Assembly (NCBI RefSeq): GCF_007971385.1
Contig: NZ_CP042434.1
Span: forward strand, 5,642,001-5,706,000
Source: Arachidicoccus ginsenosidivorans
GTDB lineage: Bacteria; Bacteroidota; Bacteroidia; Chitinophagales; Chitinophagaceae
Length of the DNA stretch: 64,000 nucleotides
Reading direction: 5' to 3'
Every line of letters starts with the position of its first letter. The stretch's first letter is position 1. The position numbers were made by a program, and so were the translations under genes. Positions 29,491-39,724 of the stretch are shown here, piece after piece. The notes below the pieces were generated by a model. That model did not search any database. It saw only the letters and a list, made by a program, of their open reading frames with translations, and was not told the origin of the DNA.

Positions 29491-30861
29491 TTAATTATGA
29501 TAAGAAATTTTATAAATCCTTCCTTTTACGTCATCGGTAACATATAAGGAGCCGTCTGGTCCTTCAGCCAGGCCGCATGGTCGGTATTTTGCCTGCCTGG
29601 GAGAAAGAATATCATCGGTGCCTGCAAAATTATCTGCGAAAACTTCCCAGGGACCATCAGGTTTGCCATTCTTAAAAGGAACAAAGGCCACTAAATACCC
29701 GCCTTGCTTTTCTGGCGTCCTGTTCCAGGACCCATGAAAAGCAATAAAAGCGCCGTTTCTGTATTTTTGAGGGAATTGTGTGCCTTTATAAAAAAGTAAT
29801 CCATTGGGTGCCATATGGCCCGGAAAGGCAACAATTGGATCAATGTATTTACCGGTCACTTCCTTTTTCCCATCACCGCCATATTCAGGCGCTAGCATTT
29901 GCGCCTTTTTAAATTGATCATAGTAAATATATGGGAAGCCTGCATTGTCCCCTTTATGGAGCATATACATACACTCTGCCGGAATCAGAGAAGAGGTTTT
30001 TTCGTCATAATACTGGGGAAACAGATCATGGAGCTGATCGCGACCATGCTGCATAACAAATAAGGTATTATTCGTCTGATTCCAGTCCAGTCCAACAACA
30101 TTGCGTAGTCCAGTTGCGTAACGAACCCCCTGCCCGTAACTTTGATTTAACTGATCCGCTTTAAATTGCCAGATACCCCCTGCGGAGTCTAACAAAGGGC
30201 AACCGGGAATTCCCATGGATCCTGGCTTCCTATCTTCGGTTTGGCAGGAGTTCAAAGGAGAACCGATATTCACATAAATATGGCCGTCATTATCCAGTAC
30301 AATTGATTTTGTTTCATGCTGTCTGCCCATGACAAGACCAGTGACAATTGTCTGGGGCTGATCGGGTTGCAATACTTTACCAGCAGCATCCAATTGGTAG
30401 CGATAAACGGCATTATTGGAGGAGGCATATAAGTAACCGTTTTTCAGGTAGATGCCGGTTCCCCCATAATTTCCAAAACCACCAACCACCCGCGCAGAAC
30501 CGTCCGGCTGCGCTGCTAAAACAAGAATGCCTTTACCGGCCTTTGGTTTGGCTAGTTTAACATAAATAAGCCCTTTATTTGTAACTACCAGATGCCGGGC
30601 CTTGGCTTTTAAATCCGCCACTACAATGGCGGAAAAATGCGCTGGAAGTTTTAAACCAGTAGTGTCGGCTAAGGCATGCCCTCCAAACTGGCCAGTGCTA
30701 TGGGTAGCTGACAGGTGCGAAGTTTGCCTCGTAACGCCACATGGTGCGGCACTTGCCATTACTGAAAAAGTAAGCGTCAGTGCCACCGTCATCGCCAGGG
30801 CACTTAAGCTAAGTCCAGCGCTTCTACCCTGAAAGCCACGTTCTTGAAATAAAGATTTCAT
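29491..30861 (-). CDS. PQQ-dependent sugar dehydrogenase (sorbosone dehydrogenase / AA12-like)
   Basis: A ~456-aa secreted beta-propeller. I take the start at 30861 (MKSLFQERGF), 21 codons inside the longest frame, because it gives a normal signal peptide (hydrophobic run ALAMTVALTLTFSVMASA). Core signs of the soluble quinoprotein family: YATGLRNVVGLDWNQ, FVMQHGRDQLHDLFP, GFPYIYYD, VAFPGHMAPNGLLFY, FIAFHGSWNR and DGSLYVTDDVKGRIYKI. Relatives oxidise free aldoses to lactones; a fungal AA12 enzyme acts on L-fucose. The next gene is a cytochrome c, a fitting electron acceptor. In this fucose-rich locus the enzyme may oxidise L-fucose or galactose outside the cytoplasm (inference). Confidence 0.8.
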   Translation of the reverse strand: MKSLFQERGFQGRSAGLSLSALAMTVALTLTFSVMASAAPCGVTRQTSHLSATHSTGQFGGHALADTTGLKLPAHFSAIVVADLKAKARHLVVTNKGLIYVKLAKPKAGKGILVLAAQPDGSARVVGGFGNYGGTGIYLKNGYLYASSNNAVYRYQLDAAGKVLQPDQPQTIVTGLVMGRQHETKSIVLDNDGHIYVNIGSPLNSCQTEDRKPGSMGIPGCPLLDSAGGIWQFKADQLNQSYGQGVRYATGLRNVVGLDWNQTNNTLFVMQHGRDQLHDLFPQYYDEKTSSLIPAECMYMLHKGDNAGFPYIYYDQFKKAQMLAPEYGGDGKKEVTGKYIDPIVAFPGHMAPNGLLFYKGTQFPQKYRNGAFIAFHGSWNRTPEKQGGYLVAFVPFKNGKPDGPWEVFADNFAGTDDILSPRQAKYRPCGLAEGPDGSLYVTDDVKGRIYKISYHN

Positions 30862-31379
30862 GTAAATGATATTAAATTTTGAATAGTAAATACCGATCAG
30901 CAGCCCGAAGTGGCTGCCCTGCATCTTTTCTATACCACCTCCCAGTTTTAAAGTTACTCAATATCCTCAATATTTCCATCAATTTTGCTTTATTCCATTT
31001 TGCTTTATCAATTTGTAAGCGACGATTGGTACCTGCTTTAAAAAAGGACTCACAAATTAACGTCAATTTTTAATAGCAGGCTATTAAGAAATTTACCGAT
31101 TATTCAACAATAATAACATAAAGGTGCAAGGCCTGTATTGCCTATTAGACGCATTGTCATTAAGTAATAATGACCAATGGGATTAATGGGTCGTATCACC
31201 CTAGCCTCCGGGAGGTATTTTTTGGAATAATTTATCTTCACACACCAGAAGCAAGCATTAAAGCCCACAGGCTTCCACCTGCAGGCTTTATGAATAAATG
31301 CATCCCGATATCTGCTTCCTGTTGTTTTTTTACCGCTGTTATTTATTGCTGCTATTTAATGCTGCTATTTACTGCTGTT
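30862..31379. other. intergenic region between GH105 and the PQQ dehydrogenase
   Basis: 518 bases, probably holding the promoter of the dehydrogenase-cytochrome genes. No gene seen. A 13-base tandem repeat runs through its end and overlaps the GH105 stop (listed separately). Confidence 0.5.
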
Positions 31380-31385
31380 TTATCG
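31335..31385. repeat. 13-base tandem repeat over the GH105 stop codon
   Basis: Units of 13 bases: gctgttatttatt (31335-31347), gctgctatttaat (31348-31360), gctgctatttact (31361-31373) and a partial fourth copy. Copies differ at a few bases. The last copy overlaps the GH105 stop (31380-31382), so length change here could alter the protein end. Confidence 0.75.
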
Positions 31386-32577
31386 CAATAATGCTACTGC
31401 ACACCACAATAAAGGTGCCTGCCCATGTAAATCTCCAATATTTTGTTTACGATCCAAATAGTATTGCCGGTCATTTTTCTTATTAGTGCCTTCACAGACA
31501 TTATGAATATCGTTATTGGCATCAATAAATTTAATTAGCGCAAGCCAGGCTTTCCTGGCCGCTGGACCATAACTATCTTTATCCAACCAGCCTTGTTTGA
31601 CACCGGTAATAAAGGCATAGGTAAACATACCTGTTGCAGAGGTCTCTTCCCATGCCTGGGGATCATCAATCAATTGGCGCCACATTCCGCTGGGTGCCTG
31701 GTATTTAAGCAATTCCTTCATCATGGAAAGGTACCCTTGTAGGATTTTTGGCCTGTCTGGATGATTTTTGGGCAAAACCGAAGCATCTCGGTCATGCCAA
31801 CTGCCATCCAACCGTCTCCACGCCCCCAAAAGAAAGGCACATCGGGCGCATGAAAAAAAGACCGTTGGGCTGTTGTAAGGAATCCAGATAATGTACCATT
31901 TCTTTTGCTGCCCGATCCAAATACACCTTATTACCTGTCGTGTGGTAGGCCTGGGTCTGAAGGGCTGTAATCATATACATATCATCGATCCACATACGCG
32001 TTTCCCAGGACAAACCCTTATTGTAATAATAGTAAGAGGTGGCGGTGGCTCTTTTGCCAAAAGGAGCCCCCCACTGCCGATCGGCTATGGAGGTTGCCAG
32101 TTTCAGGTATCTTTTGTCCTTAGTTTGTCGGTAAAGGGAAAATGGGACAATACCGAATACCGCATAATCAACATGGTCAGGTACAGGGATCATACTGGCT
32201 TTTTCGCCAAAAAGAGGTTCAAATCTTTTATTAAGCGCTTGCTGTAAGTGTTTATTTTTGGTGGCTGCCGCAAATTCAACTGCTCCAAACCAAGTACAAC
32301 TCTCCGGATAGGTAATATATTTGGGTGGTGTAGTCCGGTTAAAATTTGAATGTGGCATTGCTACAAAATGGTTTGCTATACGTAGTCCGATTTCCTTAGG
32401 AGTATCTCCTTTAGGGAAATTTTTCAGGTAATTTTTACTTTTCTGTGCCGATAGTTGACTAATGTTTAGCCCTGTAAACAGCATGGTCCCCAACAAAATG
32501 AGGGCCCTTTTACCAAGTAAACCATTTCGCCATGGCTTCATCCTGACTGGGCAATTTAGATTTTGCTGAACTTGCAT
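31380..32577 (-). CDS. GH105 unsaturated uronyl hydrolase-like protein, two frameshifts
   Basis: Restoring one base in the A run 31853-31859 and one in the A run 31774-31777 gives a continuous 399-aa protein. The repaired segment reads FFHAPDVPFFWGRGDGW and then MTEMLRFLPKNHPDRP, both standard GH105. Other marks: signal peptide (ALILLGTMLFTGLNIS region), MWIDDMYMITALQ with catalytic Asp, and ATGMFTYAF near the end. GH105 and GH88 enzymes cut the unsaturated uronic acid left by polysaccharide lyases. As printed, the first frame stops within the catalytic domain. First gene of the group leading to PQQ dehydrogenase, cytochrome c and GH28. Confidence 0.85.
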
Positions 32578-32764
32578 TTTCCTTTTATTTAATGATGAAT
32601 AGTGATTTAATAATTGAAATTATCTCACTTGAATGTATCTTATGTTGATCGGTATAAACCGGGACTGCCATATGAAAGAACACAAAAAATTAAACGCTTT
32701 TTTAATTTCTATGACGCCAGTTATTCTTATTCAGTTTTCAAATAAATTAAAGATTGGCGCCCCT

Positions 32765-34336
32765 TCAATACCCAATATTGCTTAAGGCTTCTGCACCAAG
32801 TCTGTCTCGCAGTTGTGCCAGATAGAGACTCTTAGGTATGACTGATGTCCCATAGGCATCGTAAATACCTGCTGGAACATTGGGTGATTTATTAAAGGGC
32901 ATCGGCTTATACATTTTCTTGCCGGTGCTTCCGATCACCCAATTGGCGCTTCCTGGCGGCATCTGATTCAAATAGCTAGCCGCCTGACAATTCCAGGCGA
33001 CGGCCCAACCAACGGCCCAGCCGTGACCGGAGCCGTAGGCCCCGCGGTTCATAAAATCAATCCCGCCCTCAGGCACTTTGCAACCATCTACAAGTATGCC
33101 GGTCGCCCAACGCTGGTGGGGCTGTATCCAGCCTTTCCCTGTAAAAATACAATTCAGCAGTACAATTGGGCCGGTTACCCGTGCGCCAGTCGCAAAATAG
33201 AAAACATTATCTCCTTGAATAAAACACTGATTAAAAAGTAACTGCGTACCACCCACGCTAAGATCAGCCGGTTTAGCGGCTCCCGTTGTGGGCACTACAT
33301 GTTCAATAAATACGTGGTCAAAGGTCATCCGCCTGCCTTTAATGCGAATACTGTTGACGGTATTTAAAATCCGGACATTTTTAACCCAGGCGTCCTGCAC
33401 TCCCGATAGTAAAAGCGCCTGATCATGGTGCTCATTAATGGTTCCAGACTGCGGCCTCGCATAGATACTGAGATCAGTTATGCCTATATCTGACAATACA
33501 TCCGTATACTGGATTTTCTCCACCCTTACGCCCGGAGGATCCAGATACTGGCCATCATAACTATCAGACAAAGGCACTTCAAGTGTCAGTTTTTTGTTAT
33601 CAATGGAAGCTATCTGACGGTCTGTAAAGAGTTCTCCAGAAAGCCAGGTCTGTGGCTTATTATTTCGGGAAAGTTGATCCATTCCCATAAAATGAAGCCA
33701 GGCGGGTGTTACTGATTTTGTGATCCGGATCCAGTCCCCTGGTTTTAATCCAGCGGCATTTTGCACATCAATATAATCACTACCTGCCGGAACATAGCGA
33801 TCTGTTATTTGAGTAGCATGCCCAAGTCCTTCAACCTTAATTTGTCCTCTTATTTCAATGGCAGTATGCGGTTCGCCCATGAGTTGAAGTACCGTTCCCC
33901 GCTTTTCACTACCACTACCGCTTAGCACAACACCCTTATTATTTATTTTAAAGGGGCCATAACATTCAAACACACCCGGTGCCAGCAATACTGTACCGCG
34001 GTATCCATTTATAAGGGGTAATCTGCCCACCTTATCGATCGCAGCCTGTATAGCTAAGGCATTATCTCCTTTAACGGGCTTTAGCGTGATTTTAACCGGA
34101 ACATGCGGCAAGGCTACGCCGCCACCTTTATACCCGGCTTTTGAGAAATCCATAATCCGGTCTCCTTTTGCGGTGTGCCTGTATAGCAGTTTACCTTCGG
34201 GTTTTCCGGATTGTCCTATCCTCAGGTAGACCCATTTGCTCTGCTGGAGCGGTTTTACCTTTGACTGCTGCGCATGCACAACGCAGTAATTGCAGCACAG
34301 CATAAAAATGATCAATTGTATTAAAATGCTTTTCAT
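32765..34336 (-). CDS. secreted right-handed beta-helix protein, possible polysaccharide lyase or glycosidase
   Basis: A 523-aa secreted protein with a signal peptide (to ~22) and a pectate-lyase-superfamily beta-helix: DRIMDFSKAGYKGGG, IQAAIDKVG, NGYRGTVLLAPGVFE, GVVLSGSGS, then HRWATGILVDG, RGAYGSGHGWAV and a C-terminal SLYLAQLRDRL. It is intact and aligns over its length with the frameshifted protein at 11531-13095, so the window has two copies of this family. No known catalytic set is obvious, and I cannot name a CAZy family. It lies between GH105 and GH27. The lyase idea rests on fold and context only. Confidence 0.8.
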   Translation of the reverse strand: MKSILIQLIIFMLCCNYCVVHAQQSKVKPLQQSKWVYLRIGQSGKPEGKLLYRHTAKGDRIMDFSKAGYKGGGVALPHVPVKITLKPVKGDNALAIQAAIDKVGRLPLINGYRGTVLLAPGVFECYGPFKINNKGVVLSGSGSEKRGTVLQLMGEPHTAIEIRGQIKVEGLGHATQITDRYVPAGSDYIDVQNAAGLKPGDWIRITKSVTPAWLHFMGMDQLSRNNKPQTWLSGELFTDRQIASIDNKKLTLEVPLSDSYDGQYLDPPGVRVEKIQYTDVLSDIGITDLSIYARPQSGTINEHHDQALLLSGVQDAWVKNVRILNTVNSIRIKGRRMTFDHVFIEHVVPTTGAAKPADLSVGGTQLLFNQCFIQGDNVFYFATGARVTGPIVLLNCIFTGKGWIQPHQRWATGILVDGCKVPEGGIDFMNRGAYGSGHGWAVGWAVAWNCQAASYLNQMPPGSANWVIGSTGKKMYKPMPFNKSPNVPAGIYDAYGTSVIPKSLYLAQLRDRLGAEALSNIGY

Positions 34337-34533
34337 TTGATATGATATTGCGGTTTTAAGTTAACCCGTTTTGCCTTTCAACAGTGCATCATTGTATGTT
34401 GATTAACTCAACTTGTTCACCCTTTGCTTCAATTAGCTAATTTTTATTCTTGTGCATCATTTTGATAGCCGAGGATCACTTTGCTTAAGAAAATCAGCAT
34501 CAGTTTTTTTAGACGACTATCCAATAATGATTG

Positions 34534-36105
34534 TTATTGTTGCGCCTTACGGATACTAACCATCACCACGCCATGAGCAGGCACTTTTGCAGAGAATTTA
34601 TCCGTAAACACGCCCAGATCCTTTTGACGCCACAGATCCCGAACAATGTATTTCCCTGAGAGTCCTAAATCAGCCCAAGTGACACTTAGCACCCTGGTTG
34701 TACCATCCGTACTATTGAAGAGCCCTACGGCCTTGCTACCATCGAATAAGGGCTTGGCAAGTACCCCACAGGAATCAATGCGACTTACGACAGTTGCCTG
34801 TCTGCCAAGCGGATCCTGATTCACAGCCAGCACTTCATCATTGGTTAAAAGGCTCAGGGTGAATTTATCCAGTTTTGTCAAATCGCAACCCAAAAGCAAA
34901 GGCACGGACTGTAAACACCAGGCGCTTAAATGGCTGTACTGTTCATCTGCAGTAAGCTTTGAAGGATGCGGGCTCTTGCCCCAGCCGACATACCCCACAA
35001 TCATCATATCGGGATCATTCCAATGACCTGGTCTGGCATAAGGGGCCCATTTATCCTGAGTAAGCAGGCGACTTTTAAGGCTTTTCCAGTTATCTCGGAT
35101 ATCCCCGCCTGTTCGCCAGGCATTTGCATAATTGGATAAGGAGTCTATGGTTTTAAAAGGGGTAGAATTAGAAAGACTCAGTAAGATATCCCGGCCGCTT
35201 TCTCTAAGCAAATGGTACATTGCTTTCGTTTCAGGTAATTCATTGGGGTTCCAATCATATTTCAGGTAATCAAATCCCCAAAGCGCCCATTGCTGGACAT
35301 CATTTTTCCAGAACTTATATTCACCAATCGCATAAGGAAAAAGCTTGCGATTTCTTTTGACGTCTACCGGGGTGGGTGTAAATAACCCTTCTTTATTTCT
35401 GGAGGACCCACCGATATGATGCCCGTAAGTCTCTACCCAAGGGGAAGAATAGATGCCGATTTTAAGGCCTAGGCCATGTATCTGATCGACTAGATTTTGC
35501 ATATCCGGAAAAGTGGCTGAATCTGGCAGTATTCCATGAAATTTACCGCCTCGTTTGCCTTGCCAGACATCATCTATATTCATATAACTCCAGCCATGAT
35601 CTATTAATGGAGAACTGGCCATGGCTTTTGCATTTGCCAGCACCAGTGCCTGGGTTACTTTGCTGGCATAAATATTCCAGCTGTTCCAGCCCATGGGCGG
35701 TGTTAAGGCTATCTCTTCTCCTACCACTAAAGTAAATCTGCGGGAATCTTTACCCACCCTATTATTCGCAGCAAACTCAATTGTATAGCGTCCGGGTTTT
35801 GTTACTTTTCCTGACAACTGACCTGTATTTTTATCCAGGTATACGCCTTTGGGCAAGTGTTTTGCTTTAAAGGTCATGGGTTTTGTTCCGGTAGCAGTTA
35901 CCCGAAATAATATAGGATGACCAGGCCGAACACCGAATATCCTGGCACCATTTATCCGAGGTTCAGGACCTGGAACAGGTGTCAGAATATAATTAGAAAG
36001 GGTGTCAACAGCCTGCAATTGCGCCTTTGCTGGATTATAACCAAAACAACAAGCAGTAGCCATCACCAAAATCAAGGCAGGCAGTTTGAATAACTTTTTA
36101 ATCAT
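34534..36105 (-). CDS. GH27 alpha-galactosidase with N-terminal Ig-like domain
   Basis: A 523-aa secreted enzyme. Signal peptide to ~28. Residues ~45-130 form an Ig-like putative domain (FRVTATGTKPMTFKAKHLP, GVYLDKNTGQLSGKV, YTIEFAANN). The GH27 barrel follows: PPMGWNSWN, YMNIDDVWQG, LKIGIYSSPW, the nucleophile in FDYLKYDWN and the acid/base in RTGGDIRDNW, then a beta-sandwich. It releases terminal alpha-galactose, or in some GH27 relatives beta-L-arabinose, N-acetyl-galactosamine or isomalto-type sugars. In Bacteroidota plant-glycan loci alpha-galactosidase is the most common activity. Confidence 0.92.
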   Translation of the reverse strand: MIKKLFKLPALILVMATACCFGYNPAKAQLQAVDTLSNYILTPVPGPEPRINGARIFGVRPGHPILFRVTATGTKPMTFKAKHLPKGVYLDKNTGQLSGKVTKPGRYTIEFAANNRVGKDSRRFTLVVGEEIALTPPMGWNSWNIYASKVTQALVLANAKAMASSPLIDHGWSYMNIDDVWQGKRGGKFHGILPDSATFPDMQNLVDQIHGLGLKIGIYSSPWVETYGHHIGGSSRNKEGLFTPTPVDVKRNRKLFPYAIGEYKFWKNDVQQWALWGFDYLKYDWNPNELPETKAMYHLLRESGRDILLSLSNSTPFKTIDSLSNYANAWRTGGDIRDNWKSLKSRLLTQDKWAPYARPGHWNDPDMMIVGYVGWGKSPHPSKLTADEQYSHLSAWCLQSVPLLLGCDLTKLDKFTLSLLTNDEVLAVNQDPLGRQATVVSRIDSCGVLAKPLFDGSKAVGLFNSTDGTTRVLSVTWADLGLSGKYIVRDLWRQKDLGVFTDKFSAKVPAHGVVMVSIRKAQQ

Positions 36106-36190
36106 TATTTTGCTGTTTATATGTACAGTTCTGCTGAAATCTAGTTAAAAATAGGACCTACCTAATCAACAAGTCCAAACAAGTATAGTG

Positions 36191-37692
36191 TTAATCCAGG
36201 GCTCCTGTAGATATTGTTGAATTGCTTTTCGGGTGATAGGTTGTCATCTCACCCTGCACGACCAATTTAATAACGCTTGCAATGGGGTCCGGTGCTTTAG
36301 CTGGTAGCGTTAATACCAATCCCTGTTTGGACTTATTTGTGGAAATTACCTTGCCACTTGCTAAAAGACTGGCAGCAAGTACTTTATTTTTCAGACCGGG
36401 AACGATTAATTTGCCATCCGCCGGCCAATGAAAGACGCTCAGATATAATATGGTATTCCCTTTTTCCGCCTTTCGTGTACAGCGTCCCCAGTCAAAAGGA
36501 GGCAATGGGCTGGCATTTGTGGCATAAATCGCTTCTGAATTCACTTTCATCCATTGTCCGATTTCCCGAAGTCTGTCAACACTTGCCTCAGGGAAGGTAC
36601 CATCAGGTTTAGGTCCAATGTTTAACAGGTAATTTCCGCCTTTGGACGCGATATCACATAGATTATGGATAAGCGTGGTATCTGATTTCCAGTTGTGATC
36701 TGAGGCTCTATAACCCCAGGTGCCATTCATGGTCATGCAGGTTTCCCAGTCCTTGCCATCTAAAGCGGCCGCATCTGGAATCTTCTGTTCAGGCGTTTTG
36801 GTATCCCCTGGAAAATCAGGTCTTTTCAGGCGGTCATTTGTAATAATCCCTGGTTGTAACTTTAATAAAGCCTGCAACTTTTCTGCGGCTTCCCTAGTCA
36901 TATTGGTAGGGGTATCCCACCATAAAACGGATATCTTACCATAATTACTTAAAAGCTCTTTAACTTGCGGTACAGCCACACGGTCAATATAATCTGCAAA
37001 ACTTGCGGTTGTCTGTAAGGGATCCCAATGACCATGATGGGCAGCCGTATAAGCATCTATTTTTGCGCTGTCTGGGTTGGGCCAGCCTTCTCTGGTGAGT
37101 TTGCGGGCGGCACTGCCCCCAGGATTGTTCCAATCCTGAGCCTGGGAATAATAAAAGCCGAGCCGGATATCATATTTTTTGCAGGCCTCAGCCAGCATCT
37201 TCAGCACATCTTTGCCATAAGGAGTGGCATCTACAATATTCCAGGGACTGGCATGGGTACCAAACATAGCAAAACCATCATGATGTTTAGCGGTGATAAT
37301 AATGTACTTCATGCCGGCTTCTTTGGCCATCCTGACCCAGCTATCTGCATTGAATTTAACCGGATTGAATTGTTTGGCAAAACTTTGATAGGACTTCACC
37401 GGTATTTTCATGCGGTTCATGATCCATTCTGCGCCACCGCGGGCCTGGCTATGTCCCTTATAGACGCCAGCCAGCTGTGCATAGACGCCCAGTGAATAAA
37501 CATGCCAAAACGTGCCTGGCGCCACCACTGCATTTTTTGATCTTGCGCATTTTTATTGGTGGTTACCGAGGATTGGGCAAATAAACCGCTACTTGACCCG
37601 GTTAGCAGTAAAGCTATTAAACAAACCGTTAAGCCATTGGCTGTAAGCAGCCTCATTATAATTTTTACGCACCGCACACTTCTAAATTTCAT
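36191..37692 (-). CDS. alpha-L-fucosidase, GH29, one frameshift
   Basis: Adding one base to the C run 37488-37490 joins two frames into a ~500-aa GH29 enzyme. The join becomes RFGMFIHWGVYAQLAGVYKG, exactly the family pattern. Start taken at 37692 (MKFRSVRC), giving a normal signal peptide; a longer frame upstream to 37746 is possible. The fucose pocket ITAKHHDGFAMFG and nucleophile VLWWDTPTNM are intact in the second frame. As printed, the first frame ends soon after residue 90, so no active enzyme would be made if the lesion were real. Third of four GH29 genes, 85 bases downstream of GH27's start region neighbour. Confidence 0.88.
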
Positions 37693-37884
37693 GATTATAT
37701 TTTTTAAATTTAGGGCCTCATTTTGTTTCTTGATAAAGAAGCGCATTGAATAATCCTTGCTTATCTTATACCTAAAAGGATCATCCGCTCTTTTTTCAGA
37801 CTTATTCCGTGGTCAACCTAAATGCAATAATAAATAGGATTGTTCATTAATAACTGTAACAGCTTTCCCTTCTATTCATCTATT

Positions 37885-37900
37885 TTGGCATAAATGCCAA
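37885..37900. promoter_or_regulatory. 16-base palindrome, candidate operator
   Basis: A perfect palindrome, TTGGCATAAATGCCAA (7-base arms, 2-base spacer), about 190 bases upstream of the GH29 start. Its size and symmetry suit a dimeric LacI/GntR-type repressor, and a GntR/LacI-type gene is present at 56859-57892. No second exact copy was noticed. Regulation is inferred. Confidence 0.35.
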
Positions 37901-38011
37901 CAAAAAGCAGGCAAATGATAGCATTTTAGCCTCAAAAACCTCAAATTTCCTAATGACCTGTTCAAACGAACGTCCAAAATCAACATATGTAATTTAGTCG
38001 CTTATTGGTCT

Positions 38012-39649
38012 TTACCTGCTTTGCGTTATACCCACTTGCCCGAGTGAAGGTCGTGTTAAGGGGAAATTGATTTTTCGTGCACGGGAGCACTGATCTGCGC
38101 CGATCATTAATTTCCCTTTTCTTGGCTGGCCGTCAATATCTGTCAGTTGACCTTTTGTAATAAAAGCCGGCACGTTGCTTTGAATATATAACGTCGGGCT
38201 ATTTTTGGATAGATGCATAACTCCCCCATTTTCTATTTTCTCTCTTTTTGGGTCTTTGTTCTTTGGCGTGTCCCTAATAAGTTTTGGATTTTCTTCTCTG
38301 TTATATAATGCGGAAGGTGGATTGTCAGCGAGCGGTAAATCACCTGTACTGCCTACTGCGTAATAAACATTATCTGTCCAGATAGGTCTAAGGATTAGAC
38401 CGCCTCCTTGTTGAACCCTAGCCACCGCTTCCCCCCTTCAATCAGGTTCCCTGTGATCTGAATAGCGGTAGCACCTAAACCATTATGGCGCCGACCGAAA
38501 TAAAAGCCTGTTTTGTTATTGATTAATGTATTAAAACCGATAAAGACTCGATCTGGTCGGTCGTGACAAGTCAGCTTGGCACCATCTGCTACTTCTCCAT
38601 CACCATTACCAATCTGTATGGCTAGCGGACAGTTTTCAAAATAATTACTATAGATGCGGTGATCATCCCCAAAAAACCGGATACCGGGGTATTGAAAAAT
38701 AATTTCCGTAGACATTACAGTGATTACCGTGACGTAAAGTAAACTGCGCTTTACTGTCTCTGAAGGTATTATAGCGCAAGGTGACCCCAGATGCCTTAAC
38801 GGAGATCAATTCAGCTTCACCATTGCAGTCTTCAAATAAATTATACTCTACAAGGCTTGTACTGGTGGACATACTATAGCCACTTAAGCCAAACTGGAAA
38901 GCCTCTGCCCCATTTTTACCCCCTTGATCTTTATAATGCGCAAAATAATTATGGTGAATCCATAAATACTTTGCAATCTGACTACCATGACCTCTTATGG
39001 CTAGAAAGCGTCCCATGGCGTCTTTGTTTAAAAAACTATTATGATCCACCTCTTGATAATCTCCGGCGATTGTCAGATCGTTGCCGTCGCCTGTGGTTTC
39101 AAAAACGTTGTGTGTCCAACGGCAATGGCTGGTGCCAGCCGTGGACATAGCACTGGAGCTGGCATTTTTAAAGACAAAATCCCGGATTTCAATATAGGCT
39201 GCGGGTGCTTTTAGAACCAATCCGCCCTTTCCAGTAAGAATAACCTGGCCACTATGGGCTGCTGCCAGAATAATCGGTTTGCCGGATCGGCCACGGGCAG
39301 CAACTTCGATATCTGTTTTCAAGTCATAGGTACCATCTGCTAAAAGCAGCATATCACCTGGCCCCGCAGTTTTCAGGGCAGTATTTAAATCGGCAATAGA
39401 GCTAATGGGTTTGATTTTTTTTAAAGTATATTGGAAGGCGTCAGAACCATAAACGGTATTTTCCACAAAATCTTCCTGTATAGACCGAAGATGATTATTT
39501 GCTGCCATCACATCTCGGGGAAGGTCCGGTGAAAGCATATAGTCAACGCAAGTATTTGCCTTGGTTAAGCCAGGGAAAATAAACATAAGGACCGCAAATT
39601 TTTTGTTCAATAACGATAACAGTCCTTTTCTTTTAAATTTCACATTCAT
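38012..39649 (-). CDS. PL6-family polysaccharide lyase, three frameshifts
   Basis: Restoring one base in each of the A run 38695-38699, the G run 38686-38689 and the C run 38431-38436 makes a 546-aa PL6-like beta-helix protein. The repaired joins read GNYFFNTPGIRFFGDDH and LIEGGEAVARVQQGGGLIL, both family-like. The first join could instead be one extra C base; both repairs keep the frame. N-terminus: signal peptide, then the PL6-typical ISSIADLNTALKTAGPGDMLLLADGTY, GKPIILAAAHSG and SRC-like TSHCRWTHNVF. PL6 enzymes cut alginate or dermatan/chondroitin-type uronates by elimination. As printed the gene is in three fragments. The following GH88 would remove the unsaturated uronate it leaves. Confidence 0.83.
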
Positions 39650-39724
39650 GATCGCTTATTTGTCATTTATATTGCTCATTGTCGCGGTTTATCCTGTTGT
39701 CTTACGCATCTTATGATGGTCGGC

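Noticed and set aside
31380..32577. Reading the GH105 gene as two real overlapping genes
   Set aside because: Neither half holds a full domain, and one base at each of two runs restores the exact family sequence.
38012..39649. Reading the PL6-like gene as programmed frameshifting
   Set aside because: Three shifts in one gene, no slippery heptamer with a stem-loop, and the same error type all over the window.
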